A DNA stretch of 64,000 nt from Alphaproteobacteria bacterium LSUCC0396 (GCA_041228345.1 CP166131.1:1-64000); one strand, 5' to 3'; shown: positions 53,735 to 63,241, counted from the stretch's first letter. Notes: generated from the letters alone by a model not told the origin. Program-made: numbers and translations.

Positions 53735-55069
53735 TTATTGCGATGCGCGCCGATATGGTGCGCATTCCGCATCAATTTGGCTGTCTGACAAAAACAACCC
53801 ATAGGCGTAATTATGGTGCTGCGGGCGGATGCTATCTTTGACGGCTCGCGCTAATTCGGCGCCGTCCATCTTTGCGGTTTTTGTGCTAGCGACAATACAG
53901 ATCGCATATCCGGCTAGTTTCGGTACAGCAAAGCTGCTTCCAGACATCATGGTTTCTTGATTCCCAACGCCGATTGCGGGTAGGTTCTCTGCTGGCAGTC
54001 CAATGCTGACATCTTGGCCGAAATTCACCCCGTCCGCCAATGATCCATCCTTAAGGGTTGAGGTAACGGTTAAGGTATTCGAAAGCTGGTTCACTGCCGG
54101 ATAGGTCGGTTGTTTGCTCAAATCGACACCGTTATTGCCAGCTGAGATGATAAACAGCATTTCTGGATGACGCGCGGCGGCGGCAAAAAAGGCCTCCCAT
54201 TCATCGGCATCGCGGCTGCCGAGTGGCATCATCACAATGCGCGCTTTGTGAGTGGCTAGCCATTCGACCGCGTCTTCCATCAAACGCATATTGCGGCGGG
54301 GATATCGCACTGGCAAAAGCCGAAAATCCGGGCCAACGCGGCTTAATATATCAACGACATAGCTTCCATGGCTTTGCGGGTAAAATGGGCTGCGTGCAAG
54401 GTTGGCATCGAACGGCAGGCTATCGCCGTCCCACAGGTCACGGGCAACCAAATTGCCGTCACGGTCATAAATCAGATGGGGCTGGAAATCAGGACGGCGA
54501 TAATCGATTCCAGAATCGATATGCCCCACAATTAAGGCTGGATTTGTGCCCTGACGCTTGTTATTTATCTTTGCGAGGGGCGGCGGGTTAATCCATATCT
54601 GCTCATCAGATTTATCGCTATGTTGCACTGTCACCCGTTCCATCCTGCCATCATCCAAATAGGTGATCTTGCGGCGTTCACGCAAATTGCAATCCGGTTT
54701 GAACACCGACAATGTCACCGGATCAAGGCCGTGATAGATCTCGTTTCGCATCCCGCGCAATCGGTCAGCCACAAAAAAAGCCGACAGCCTGAACTGGGTA
54801 ATCTTATCAATTTGAAAAATATAATGAAACCTTGCCGCCATGCCGCGTTGATTGTGGGTATGCCGCGCCAGTTTCCAGCCATTTTGCGCCGCGAATATCT
54901 GGGCAATTTTGATCATCTCGTCTGGATTCGCGGTCTGATTGGCTTTTGGCTGCAAATCAACGCAGAATTGTGCCAGACTATCGTCATCGGTATTGTCGAC
55001 GGCAATGACATCCGCAGGTGCGACAAAAAATAGCAAGCTTGCAATCAAGCCGAGACAACGTCGTAACAT
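53735..55069 (-). CDS. Exported subtilisin-like (S8) serine protease
   Basis: A 444-aa protease. A signal peptide covers about residues 1-23. After a ~150-residue N-terminal region the subtilase domain has a full triad: Asp185 (VGHIDSGID), His234 (SHGSYV) and Ser379 (SGSSFAVP). The oxyanion asparagine is Asn312 (SAGNNGVD). It should act in the periplasm or be secreted. It is convergent with the small membrane-protein gene and divergent from the trypsin-like gene at 55200, with about 130 bases between the starts. No target is evident; it could process envelope proteins. Confidence 0.88.
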   Translation of the reverse strand: MLRRCLGLIASLLFFVAPADVIAVDNTDDDSLAQFCVDLQPKANQTANPDEMIKIAQIFAAQNGWKLARHTHNQRGMAARFHYIFQIDKITQFRLSAFFVADRLRGMRNEIYHGLDPVTLSVFKPDCNLRERRKITYLDDGRMERVTVQHSDKSDEQIWINPPPLAKINNKRQGTNPALIVGHIDSGIDYRRPDFQPHLIYDRDGNLVARDLWDGDSLPFDANLARSPFYPQSHGSYVVDILSRVGPDFRLLPVRYPRRNMRLMEDAVEWLATHKARIVMMPLGSRDADEWEAFFAAAARHPEMLFIISAGNNGVDLSKQPTYPAVNQLSNTLTVTSTLKDGSLADGVNFGQDVSIGLPAENLPAIGVGNQETMMSGSSFAVPKLAGYAICIVASTKTAKMDGAELARAVKDSIRPQHHNYAYGLFLSDSQIDAECAPYRRASQ

Positions 55070-55199
55070 GCGAAATTGGAACGGTGTCTTAATCTGATAT
55101 TGCGTGTTTGGTTTATGCCTGTTTAAACGCTCTGTTAGCAGAATCTGTGTTTTCAGAATCTGTGTTACCAGCAGCTTTGATTGTTTGGTTAGGCTTTCG

Positions 55200-55940
55200 A
55201 TGATACATCACCTGATAAATATTAAACTATTAAGATATCTATTTTTTGGCCTTGCAGCGATTAGTTTAGGCGTGTTTGGCCATGCTGCCAATGCAGAGCA
55301 TGGTGCTAAAACATGGACAAAGGCAAAAAAATCGCTGGTGGCTGTTAATCCGGTTTGGCCGGGTTACGACCGTCCGGGATTCGGTGCGCCGCAGGGGACT
55401 GCACCGGCTGGAACCGGTGTCTATTTCAGTATGAATGAGGCACAGGATACAGCGTTTATTCTCACTGCTGCTCATGTTGTGGCGCAGGCAAAATCTATTG
55501 AAATTGTTGATTTTTCTGGAAATTCATCTGCCGCATCTCTGCATGCCATAGATTGGCGGCGTGATATTGCCGTTTTAAAAACAGATCTGATCGGAACCGG
55601 TATTGTCGTTACCGATGATAGGCCGCTTATTGGAAGCCATGTCTGCGCCCTTGGAAACAGCTTTGGACTGGGGACAGGCATGAGCTGCGGTATTGTATCT
55701 GCGGTCGGTCGTTCCAATATAGGATTTAATGAAGTCGAGGATTTTATCCAGACAGATGCGGCGGTGAACCCCGGAATGTCTGGCGGGGCGCTGGTGGATC
55801 CGGACGGCCGTCTGATCGGACTCATTGATGGAATTTTTACAAAGGAAGCCGATATTGACGCCGGTGTGAATTTTGCCATTTCAGTGCCGCTTTTGCGCCA
55901 GAGTCTGGCCGAACATTTAAGCGCAGGGGTGCAGTTCTAA
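55200..55940 (+). CDS. Exported trypsin-like (S1/DegP-type) serine protease
   Basis: A 246-aa protease with signal peptide (about 1-32, HAANA). The triad is complete: His92 in LTAAHVV, Asp122 in WRRDIAVL and Ser194 in NPGMSGGALVD. There is no PDZ domain, so it is shorter than DegP. I start at 55200, where the ATG begins a proper signal peptide; the upstream extension is not signal-like. It is divergent from the S8 protease gene. The two lie between the formate dehydrogenase operon and the molybdopterin genes, perhaps as an envelope quality-control pair. Confidence 0.88.
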   Translation: MIHHLINIKLLRYLFFGLAAISLGVFGHAANAEHGAKTWTKAKKSLVAVNPVWPGYDRPGFGAPQGTAPAGTGVYFSMNEAQDTAFILTAAHVVAQAKSIEIVDFSGNSSAASLHAIDWRRDIAVLKTDLIGTGIVVTDDRPLIGSHVCALGNSFGLGTGMSCGIVSAVGRSNIGFNEVEDFIQTDAAVNPGMSGGALVDPDGRLIGLIDGIFTKEADIDAGVNFAISVPLLRQSLAEHLSAGVQF

Positions 55941-56060
55941 CGGAATAATTCTTCACCCGACATGACTAGCGCCCGGGCACAAGACTCTCTATAGTGATGC
56001 GCTTGTACTGATGTGATTTTGTCCGGACGGTTTGACGATCGCCAAGGCAGCAAAGGTTAT

Positions 56061-57086
56061 ATGCGAATTATGGATAATGTAGTGCCACCAAAAACCCTTA
56101 TCGACCCTTTCGGGCGAACGGTTGATTATATCCGCGTGTCGGTTACCGATCGATGCGATTTCCGGTGCGTCTATTGTATGGCCGAACATATGACATTCCT
56201 GCCAAAGGCGGAATTGCTGTCGCTTGAGGAGCTTGAGCAGGTTTGCCGTAATTTTATGGCACTCGGTACCCGCAAAATCCGGCTAACGGGCGGTGAGCCC
56301 TTGGTGCGCCGTAACATCATGCATCTTATCCGTAATCTTGGCAGTGAAGTGAAAGCCGGCAATCTGGATGAATTAACAATCACCACCAATGGCAGTCAAT
56401 TGCATAAAATGGCGGATGAGCTGGTCGATGCCGGTGTAAAGCGGCTGAATATCTCAATTGATACTCTTGATCCGGATCGGTTCCGTGAAATCACCCGTTG
56501 GGGTGATCTGGATAATGTGCTTGCCGGTCTTGAGGCGGCAAAACGCGCTGGTCTAGATATCAAGCTGAATGCCGTGGCCTTGAAAGGCGTTAATGAATTT
56601 GACCTTGGCAACATGGTTGCATGGGCTGGTGATCAGGGATTTGACATGACGATCATCGAGGTTATGCCGATGGGTGATATCGGTAATGAAAACCGCGTTG
56701 ATCAATATCTGCCGCTTTCGCAGGTGCGGGCCGAACTGTCCAAACGCTTTACACTGACTGACAGCAATTTTCAAACGCCCGGGCCGGCGCGTTATGTAAC
56801 GGTCGAGGAAACCGGCCGCAGGTTGGGCTTTATTACGCCGTTGACGCATAATTTCTGCGAATCCTGTAATCGGGTACGAGTTACCTGCACCGGACAGCTT
56901 TATATGTGTCTTGGTCAGGATGATAATGCTGATCTGGCAAAGGCGCTTCGCGACCATGGTGAAGACGGGCTCCGTGATGCCATCATCGAGGCTATTGGTC
57001 GTAAACCAAAAGGGCATGATTTTGTGATTAGCCGGCGTTCGCCTTCAGCCGCTGTCGCGCGCCATATGAATGTAACCGGGGGCTAA
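56061..57086 (+). CDS. moaA: GTP 3',8-cyclase
   Basis: A 341-aa radical-SAM enzyme that starts molybdopterin synthesis by rearranging GTP. The SAM cluster is bound by C32, C36 and C39 (CDFRCVYC), and the second C-terminal cluster by [11 protein letters not shown] and a later cysteine. The C-terminal tail ends in a GG motif, needed by MoaA. The start is uncertain: ATG at 56061 (AAAGG four bases upstream) or 56070; the longer reading to 56013 has no signal. It heads the moaA-mobB-moeA-moaE operon that serves the molybdoenzymes of this window. Confidence 0.95.
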   Translation: MRIMDNVVPPKTLIDPFGRTVDYIRVSVTDRCDFRCVYCMAEHMTFLPKAELLSLEELEQVCRNFMALGTRKIRLTGGEPLVRRNIMHLIRNLGSEVKAGNLDELTITTNGSQLHKMADELVDAGVKRLNISIDTLDPDRFREITRWGDLDNVLAGLEAAKRAGLDIKLNAVALKGVNEFDLGNMVAWAGDQGFDMTIIEVMPMGDIGNENRVDQYLPLSQVRAELSKRFTLTDSNFQTPGPARYVTVEETGRRLGFITPLTHNFCESCNRVRVTCTGQLYMCLGQDDNADLAKALRDHGEDGLRDAIIEAIGRKPKGHDFVISRRSPSAAVARHMNVTGG

Positions 57087-57632
57087 ATGATGACCGAGGC
57101 GCACCTTATTCGCCCGGGTCGGCATGGAGCCATTTTCGGGTTCGCGGGTTGGTCTGGTTCAGGCAAAACCACGCTTGTTGAAAAGATCATTGCCCATATC
57201 AGCGCCAGCGGGGTTGATGTTGCAACAATAAAACACGCACATCATCATTTTGATGCCGATCATGCTGGCAAAGATAGCTATCGTCACCGTGAGGCGGGGT
57301 CGCGGCAGGTTCTGGTATCATCGGCCTATCGCTCGGCGCATTTTATTGAACATGGTGATCGCGGCGAACCTGAACTTTCCACGTTACTCGACCAATTAAT
57401 GCCGGCCGATCTGGTGCTTGTTGAGGGCTTTAAAAGCTATCCTATTCAAAAGATCGAGATACACCGGCCATCGGTTGGCAAGCCAATCCTTTATCCGAAC
57501 GATGATTTGGTGATTGCGTTGGCGAGTGATGAACAAATTAGTGACTGCCCGTTGACCTTTTTTGATCTTGAGGATGTTGCCGGTATCGCGTCGTTTATAT
57601 TGATGCAAACAAAGCTGAAGCAGGCGAGCTAG
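57087..57632 (+). CDS. mobB: Molybdopterin-guanine dinucleotide biosynthesis adaptor protein
   Basis: A 181-aa P-loop GTP-binding protein with Walker A GWSGSGKT at 21-28. It aids MobA, which forms the bis-MGD cofactor used by both formate dehydrogenases. The ATG follows the moaA stop directly, so the two are coupled. KHAHHHFDADHAGKDSYRHREAG and VEGFKSYPIQKIEIHRP are typical. MobA itself is not in the window. Confidence 0.92.
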   Translation: MMTEAHLIRPGRHGAIFGFAGWSGSGKTTLVEKIIAHISASGVDVATIKHAHHHFDADHAGKDSYRHREAGSRQVLVSSAYRSAHFIEHGDRGEPELSTLLDQLMPADLVLVEGFKSYPIQKIEIHRPSVGKPILYPNDDLVIALASDEQISDCPLTFFDLEDVAGIASFILMQTKLKQAS

Positions 57633-57636
57633 GCTG

Positions 57637-58872
57637 ATGCCCAACCAGCAGACGGCCCCCATTCCTATCGATTTGGCCCGTGACGAATTGCTTGCCAGTA
57701 TTGATGCGATAGAGGGTATAGAAACCGTCGATCTTGATCAGGCTTGCGGCAGAATCGCCGCTGAAACGATCACCAGCACAATTGATTTACCGCGAACGCA
57801 TAATGCGGCGGTTGACGGCTATGGCGTCGATTCTGCCAGCCTGATTGACGCGCCTGATCGTGCATTTAAGATTGTTGGCGTCGCCCGCGCTGGTCATCCA
57901 TTTGATGGTGTCATTGGCGCTGATGAGGCTATTGAAATCTACACTGGCGGCGTGATGCCACAAGGCCCTGATTGCGTTGCGATGCACGAAGATTGCACCC
58001 GTAGCGGTGACAATGTTGTGATCGCGGCAAAATTAACAAAAGGCAGCAATATGCGCCCGCCTGGTGAAAATCTTGCAAAGGGCGAGATCGTGATCGCCAA
58101 AGGGCAAATGATCAGCGCTGCTCTGGTGGGTCAGCTAGCCGCATCGGGAACAGCGCAAATCACAGTTCGGCGCCGCCTTCGGGTTGCGGTTATGTCCACT
58201 GGTGATGAGGTGGTGCCAGCTGGCAGTTCAGCCAGCCATGGACAGATTTTTGATGCAAATCGTCCAATGTTAAAGGCCATTCTCGCAAGCAGCCAAATGA
58301 CCTTAATTGATTGCGGTATTGTTCCGGACAAGCTAGCGGCGCTTAGCGCGGCGTATGAAAATGCGCTAGAACAGGCTGATGTGGTGATTTCGTCAGGCGG
58401 GGCATCGGATGGGATTGAGGATCATACCCAGCAAGCCATGCAGCATATTGGCGCAAATTGCGCGTTTTGGCGGCTTGCGATGAAACCGGGGCGGCCAATG
58501 GCAGTTGGGCGACGTGAAAAGCAGCTTATTTTCTGCCTGCCGGGTAATCCGGTTGCCGCCTTTGTTTGCACGCGCCTTCTTATCAAGCCGGTTTTGAACA
58601 AGCTGCTGGATGGTGCCGTATCACCGATTTTGAAAATTCGTGTGCCTGCGGGTTTTACCCACAAGAAAAAGCCCGGCCGCGCCGAATTTCTGCGGGTTGT
58701 TCTGGTTGATAATGCTGATGGGCAGTATCTTCAATTGCATGGCCGCAAAGGGGCAGGGGTGATTTCATCGCTGACAGGTGCAGACGGGCTGGTTGAGATT
58801 CCCCTAGACAATGCTGGTGTCGATAAGGGGCTGATGCTCAATTTCCTGCCGTTTCACGAGCGCGGCCTTTAG
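57637..58872 (+). CDS. moeA: Molybdopterin molybdotransferase
   Basis: A 411-aa protein that inserts molybdate into adenylated molybdopterin. Hallmarks include THNAAVDGYGVD, GDEVVPAGSS (with the preceding STGDE), FDANRPMLKAIL, GGASDGIEDHTQQ and CLPGNPVAAFVC. The four-domain layout and length match. The start lies four bases after the mobB stop. The neighbour genes place it in Mo/W cofactor formation for the formate dehydrogenases. In some organisms MoeA homologues choose W over Mo, which TupA nearby would supply; this is an inference. Confidence 0.95.
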   Translation: MPNQQTAPIPIDLARDELLASIDAIEGIETVDLDQACGRIAAETITSTIDLPRTHNAAVDGYGVDSASLIDAPDRAFKIVGVARAGHPFDGVIGADEAIEIYTGGVMPQGPDCVAMHEDCTRSGDNVVIAAKLTKGSNMRPPGENLAKGEIVIAKGQMISAALVGQLAASGTAQITVRRRLRVAVMSTGDEVVPAGSSASHGQIFDANRPMLKAILASSQMTLIDCGIVPDKLAALSAAYENALEQADVVISSGGASDGIEDHTQQAMQHIGANCAFWRLAMKPGRPMAVGRREKQLIFCLPGNPVAAFVCTRLLIKPVLNKLLDGAVSPILKIRVPAGFTHKKKPGRAEFLRVVLVDNADGQYLQLHGRKGAGVISSLTGADGLVEIPLDNAGVDKGLMLNFLPFHERGL

Positions 58873-58896
58873 GCCTTATGTTGGATGAGGAATAAA

Positions 58897-59349
58897 ATGA
58901 GCGTACGCATTACCGAAGATGATTTTGATATTGCGCTTGAGCATGAAAAGCTGAAATCGCGCGACTCTGGGGCGATTGTTACCTTTACCGGAACGGTTCG
59001 TGACCTGCCCAATGGGGGCGGGTTGAACGCGATGACGCTTGAGCATTATCCCGGCATGACCGAAGCCGAAATCGAAACGATTATCGAACAGGCCAAGGCA
59101 CGGTGGCCGCTAAACGAAGTTACGGTAATTCACCGCGTTGGGCGGCTTTTGCCAACTGAAAATATTGTCTTTGTCGGATGTTCATCGGCGCATCGTGGGG
59201 CTGCATTTGATGCCGCAAATTTCATCATGGACTTTCTCAAGACGAGGGCACCCTTTTGGAAGCTGGAAGACGGGCCAGACGGTGCAAAATGGGTTGATGC
59301 ACGCGACTCTGACACGAGGGCGCTGGATCGCTGGGATCTGCCGAAATAA
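58897..59349 (+). CDS. moaE: Molybdopterin synthase catalytic subunit
   Basis: A 150-aa MoaE, which with MoaD adds the dithiolene sulfurs to precursor Z. The catalytic lysines are K115 and K122 (LKTRAPFWKLED), and HRVGRL and SSAHRGAAF are conserved. I start at 58897, because GAGGA lies five bases upstream; the ATG at 58885 is the alternative. No moaD or moaC gene is adjacent in this window. It ends the molybdopterin operon. Confidence 0.93.
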   Translation: MSVRITEDDFDIALEHEKLKSRDSGAIVTFTGTVRDLPNGGGLNAMTLEHYPGMTEAEIETIIEQAKARWPLNEVTVIHRVGRLLPTENIVFVGCSSAHRGAAFDAANFIMDFLKTRAPFWKLEDGPDGAKWVDARDSDTRALDRWDLPK

Positions 59350-59375
59350 TATTGGGGCTGGTAAGGCCGGCGCGC

Positions 59376-59433
59376 CCTTAACCGGACGCCCTAAACCGGA
59401 CGCCATTAACCGGACGCTCTTAACCCGACGCCA
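59376..59433. repeat. Four imperfect tandem repeats of a ~14-15-base unit
   Basis: The unit TTAACCGGACGCC recurs about four times, with small changes: TTAACCGGACGCC, TAAACCGGACGCC, TTAACCGGACGC and TTAACCCGACGCC. The array fills the gap between the convergent moaE and dioxygenase-like genes, up to the latter's stop codon. Confidence 0.65.
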
Positions 59434-60081
59434 TTATCGCGGGATGTAGTCGTTCTTCCATTTCAGCACGACATTAAACGATACTGAAATCCGCGGCATA
59501 TCTGACATATTAGGGTGCACCAGATGATGCAGAAATGCTGGCCATAGAAATAGATCGCCATTGTTTGGAAGCAGCCGATGTTCGGCGTCAACCTGGCCAT
59601 CATTTCGGATCGAGTTCATATTTGCCTGTGGCCGCGGGTCAAAGAAACTGATCGCGCTGGGGTTCAAATCAGACCGAAATGTATCGGCATTGCTTTGGTC
59701 AGGCACCGATACATAATAGGTTCCGGACAGCCATGAATGCGGATGATTATGTAAATTGTGGTAATCGCCGCGCATATTCACATTGGCCCAGCCTTGCAAA
59801 ACCCACTCAAGGTCATAATCAATACCCGCATGACGCGCATAATCCAGAACCGCCCGATCGCAACATTGCCGAAGCCAGATCAACGCCGGATGATCGGTCG
59901 CAAAAAGATTTCCCGAAATATAATCAACCGTCATATCATCGCGGGCAACGTTCTGCTCTAGCAAATGGTTGGATAGAACCGGATTAGCGGTGTCGTGTCC
60001 AGGCAGGCTCAGTGACATAAACTGCGTCGGCCAGAGTTGTTTGAATTCTGGTTTACCCGGTACATTCTCCGATTGTGACAT
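59434..60081 (-). CDS. 2OG-Fe(II) oxygenase-like protein (TIGR02466-type)
   Basis: A 215-aa double-stranded beta-helix protein. YHNLHNHPHSWLSGTYYVS and NGDLFLWPAFLHHLVHPNMSDMPRISVSFN look like the core of the putative 2-oxoglutarate-Fe(II) oxygenases. The histidines and the final arginine (PRISVSFN) would bind iron and 2OG; an acidic ligand (HxD/E) is not clear by eye. I start at 60081, because GGAGA lies nine bases upstream; the longer frame has no signal. Substrate and function are unknown. It is convergent with moaE and divergent from the molybdoenzyme gene, with about 330 bases between starts. Confidence 0.72.
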   Translation of the reverse strand: MSQSENVPGKPEFKQLWPTQFMSLSLPGHDTANPVLSNHLLEQNVARDDMTVDYISGNLFATDHPALIWLRQCCDRAVLDYARHAGIDYDLEWVLQGWANVNMRGDYHNLHNHPHSWLSGTYYVSVPDQSNADTFRSDLNPSAISFFDPRPQANMNSIRNDGQVDAEHRLLPNNGDLFLWPAFLHHLVHPNMSDMPRISVSFNVVLKWKNDYIPR

Positions 60082-60410
60082 TCTCTTACTTCTCCGGATC
60101 AATTCGGTTGATATGCTGGCGGCCAGATAGGCAGAAAAGGCATTTTCCCTAGCTTTTTTGAAGGCTAGCACCATTGAAACTTTAGGGCGCAATAGTGCCA
60201 CCAGTCTATTGGCAGAGACAAGCGGTTAATGTGAAAAACGGTTTGCCAAATGACGCCAAAAGTCGGGAACGGGCTTATCCTGCATTAAAATTTGTTTTGG
60301 TAGTTGCCAAATTTATCATTTCACTGTCACTATATACCGGCGGTGCTTGCTGCGTCCGCCACCTGTCTGTTTTCACCCCCGTTTTCTTCACAATGTTATG
60401 AGTTTTTGCA

Positions 60411-62723
60411 ATGAATGATCAGACTGGGCCTGCCTTTAAGGGGCGCGTTGAAGATATCCGTTTTGTTTCTGGCCATGGCCGATTTACTGCAGACATTGTT
60501 CCTGACAATGCGCTTCATGCCGTGTTTTTGCGCAGCAATGTTGCGGCGGGCGTGATTACCAGCCTTGATTGCAGCGCTGCCAAAACAGCGCCCGGCGTTG
60601 TGTCGGTATTAACCGCCTTGGACGCGGCGGCTGACGGCGTTGCCAATATGGTCTGGACGGGTGGGCCGGTCCGTGAAGATGGCGGTGTTACCGTCGATAG
60701 TCCGCGTCCGTTGCTGAGTGGAAAAGAAATACGCCACCTCGGTGAGCCAGTGGCGATGGTAATCGCTAACACACGGCAAGCGGCGGCTGATGCTGCCGAA
60801 TTAATCGAGGTGCAGATTGATGCCGCTGATGCGGTCGCGCTGTCGGTTAAGCATATGCTGGGTGGGCCTCTGGTCTGGCCTGGCACTAACGATAATATCG
60901 CATCGTTGCACCGTCAGGGAAATCGTGATGAGGTTGATGCGATTCTGGCGAAATCGGCCCATGTAAGCCATTTCGCGTTTGATATCTCGAAAATCACCGC
61001 TTGCACGATGGAAATGCGCGCCTCGATCGGTTTCATCGACGAAAACGGGAAATCTTCTTTGACCACAAGTGCGCAAAGCCCCTATCAATTGCATGGCGAG
61101 TTGGCGCAATTATTTGGCATCAGCCCTGACGAGGTGCGGGTGACGTCACCTGATGTGGGTGGATCATTTGGCATGAAGGGTGCGCTATATCGCGAGGATG
61201 CGCTGGTGGTCTGGGCGGCGCGCCGCCTTGGTCGGCCGGTATTCTGGACAGCCGATCGCGGCGAGGCCTTTTTAAGTGATGAACATGCGCGTGCGGTTAG
61301 TGGCACTGCATCGCTTGGTCTTGATGCTGAGGGTAATTTTACCGCGCTTTGGGTGGATGCACGTATTGATGCTGGCGCCTATCTATCGCGCCGTACCAAG
61401 GGTTTGCTGAATAATATGGGCGGGGTCGCTGGACAATATAAAACCCCAGCCATCGCTACCCAGATGTCGTTCTTTTTCACCAACACAATGCAGACATCGC
61501 CCTATCGCGGGTTTGGCCGTCCCGAAGCCACTTATGTAATTGAACGGCTAATTGATCAGGCGGCGCGTGAGACTGGCCGTGATGCGTTAGCACTGCGCCA
61601 GCAAAATCTGGTTACGCCTGAGGCGATGCCGTACCAGACAGCGCTGACGTTTCTTTATGATTGTGGTGATTTCCCAAAAATTGTTGCCGCTGCTTCGAAA
61701 AATGCCGATTACGCTGGGTTTGCCGCACGGCGCAAGGCGTCTGAAGCGCGCGGGATGCTGCGCGGTATCGGCATTTCAAACCCGATCGAGGTGGCAGGCG
61801 GCCCCTTAAAGCAGGTACGAAAAGACATTGCCCGTATTACCGCCCGCCCCGATGGGCAGATTGTCGTAACGCCCGGGTTGATGTCGGTTGGGCAGGGGCA
61901 TGAAACGGCACTTGCGCGGATGGCGTCGCAGCGCCTTGGTGTTGATATTGACGATATCATCTACCAGCAGGGCGATACAGATCTATTGCCCTCTGGACGG
62001 GGCAGTGGCGGCTCGGCGGCGACAGTTATTGGCGGTGCGGCGGTTCATGTCGCGCTAAACGAGTTTGTTGCGGCAGGTAAGGGCATTGCGGCGGGTGTAT
62101 TGGGGTGTGATGCTGATCAAATCACCTTTGATGCTGGCCTGTTCAGCAACCCTGCAGAACCTGCGCGGCCGCCCATGAGCTGGGCCGATATTGCCAGCCA
62201 CAGTAACGAAGCGGGCGGGATGAGCGTGCTTGGCGAGTTTTTACCGCCAGATGTGACCTATCCGAACGGCTGTCATATCTGTGAGGTCGAAATTGATCCG
62301 GCAACCGGCAAGGTTAGTTTTGCTGATTATGTTGTTGTCGAAGATGTCGGCACCGTGCTGAATGCGGATCTTGTTGAGGGCCAGATGCATGGCGGAATTG
62401 CCCAAGGCGTCGGGCAGGCGCTGGGTGAAATTCTGCATTTCGACGAGTCCGGCCAGCTGATCACCGGTTCATTTATGGATTACCAAATGCCAATCGCGGC
62501 AGATTTTCCGAATTTTCGGATTTCAACAATTGCCGTGCCGACCAAGATAAATCCGCTTGGTGCGAAGGGGGTTGGTGAGGCCGGAACCGTTGGGGCTTTA
62601 GCGGCCACAATGAATGCTATAGTTGATGCGATGGCTTGCGCCGGTGTTGCCGCATTTGAAATGCCGGCAACGCCGCATCGGGTCTGGCAGGCACTGCAAG
62701 ACGCCAAAAAATCAGCTAGTTAG
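60411..62723 (+). CDS. Xanthine/CO dehydrogenase-family molybdopterin-binding (large) subunit, form II-like
   Basis: A 770-aa molybdenum hydroxylase large subunit. Conserved parts are GGSFGMKGALYRED, the active-site loop PYRGFGRPEATY (around residue 365), VGQGHETALARM and the catalytic glutamate E723 in AKGVGEAGTVGA. True CO dehydrogenases of form I carry a cysteine in AYRCSFR; this loop instead resembles the form II AYRGAGR type, whose substrates are mostly unknown. It binds a mono-nucleotide molybdopterin (MCD type). The [2Fe-2S] and FAD subunits (coxS and coxM) are not adjacent. It is close to the molybdopterin genes. Its substrate (an aldehyde, CO or an N-heterocycle) is not readable. Confidence 0.88.
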   Translation: MNDQTGPAFKGRVEDIRFVSGHGRFTADIVPDNALHAVFLRSNVAAGVITSLDCSAAKTAPGVVSVLTALDAAADGVANMVWTGGPVREDGGVTVDSPRPLLSGKEIRHLGEPVAMVIANTRQAAADAAELIEVQIDAADAVALSVKHMLGGPLVWPGTNDNIASLHRQGNRDEVDAILAKSAHVSHFAFDISKITACTMEMRASIGFIDENGKSSLTTSAQSPYQLHGELAQLFGISPDEVRVTSPDVGGSFGMKGALYREDALVVWAARRLGRPVFWTADRGEAFLSDEHARAVSGTASLGLDAEGNFTALWVDARIDAGAYLSRRTKGLLNNMGGVAGQYKTPAIATQMSFFFTNTMQTSPYRGFGRPEATYVIERLIDQAARETGRDALALRQQNLVTPEAMPYQTALTFLYDCGDFPKIVAAASKNADYAGFAARRKASEARGMLRGIGISNPIEVAGGPLKQVRKDIARITARPDGQIVVTPGLMSVGQGHETALARMASQRLGVDIDDIIYQQGDTDLLPSGRGSGGSAATVIGGAAVHVALNEFVAAGKGIAAGVLGCDADQITFDAGLFSNPAEPARPPMSWADIASHSNEAGGMSVLGEFLPPDVTYPNGCHICEVEIDPATGKVSFADYVVVEDVGTVLNADLVEGQMHGGIAQGVGQALGEILHFDESGQLITGSFMDYQMPIAADFPNFRISTIAVPTKINPLGAKGVGEAGTVGALAATMNAIVDAMACAGVAAFEMPATPHRVWQALQDAKKSAS

Positions 62724-63241
62724 CCCTGCGCGGCGCGGTCACGGGCTGATCTGGATCGCGCCACCATGCCGTCAATTTCATGCCGCAGCTTGGCCTTTTC
62801 AATTGGGTGCAGAAACGCCCCAATTTCGGTTTCGACGCCGTGACTGGAAAGGATTACGCGCTGGCGGTAGCGCGCCGAAGGTGCGGGTGCTGTCGGCGGG
62901 CTTAACTGTACCCGAAGCCAGCCAACGGGAAATTCTGAAACGGCCGCGTTTCCATGTTCGTCCCGATGCTCAACCTTTAGGGTTTCGGTCGTTGTTTCAA
63001 TGGTTTCGCGTACCTTTGCGGCGCGGTAATTCAGTTTGAATGCACCCCAGACAATCAATAATTCGAGGCCTAAAAATCCAATAACTGGCCATGCACCAGC
63101 CAGAAAAAAGCCCAGTCCGATGGTGAACAGCAATCCAGCCAATAGCCCAATCACAATTGCAAAGCCCTTTGGCGATAGCGAGCGGTGCGGCCAGATTGTC
63201 AACCGTTCCAGCGGTTGCGGTTTTGAAGAGTTTTCAACCAT
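62720..63241 (-). CDS. DUF2244 family membrane protein
   Basis: A 173-aa protein with two close transmembrane helices (about 25-48 and 52-68: FAIVIGLLAGLLFTIGLGFFLAG and PVIGFLGLELLIVWGAF). A cytoplasmic beta domain follows (ETTTETLKVEHRDEHG, FPVGWLRVQL, QRVILSSHGVETEIGAFLHPIEKAKL). This is DUF2244, whose function is unknown. It is convergent with the molybdenum hydroxylase gene, overlapping its stop by four bases. Confidence 0.85.
   Translation of the reverse strand: MVENSSKPQPLERLTIWPHRSLSPKGFAIVIGLLAGLLFTIGLGFFLAGAWPVIGFLGLELLIVWGAFKLNYRAAKVRETIETTTETLKVEHRDEHGNAAVSEFPVGWLRVQLSPPTAPAPSARYRQRVILSSHGVETEIGAFLHPIEKAKLRHEIDGMVARSRSARDRAAQG

Noticed and set aside
55941-56060. Moco riboswitch upstream of moaA
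   Set aside because: The leader is short and I cannot fold the conserved riboswitch arms; a covariance search with the Moco RNA motif would decide.
60082-60410. 68-codon open frame (60195-60401) in the gap before the CoxL-type gene
   Set aside because: No ribosome binding site or recognisable sequence; the gap most likely holds divergent promoters.
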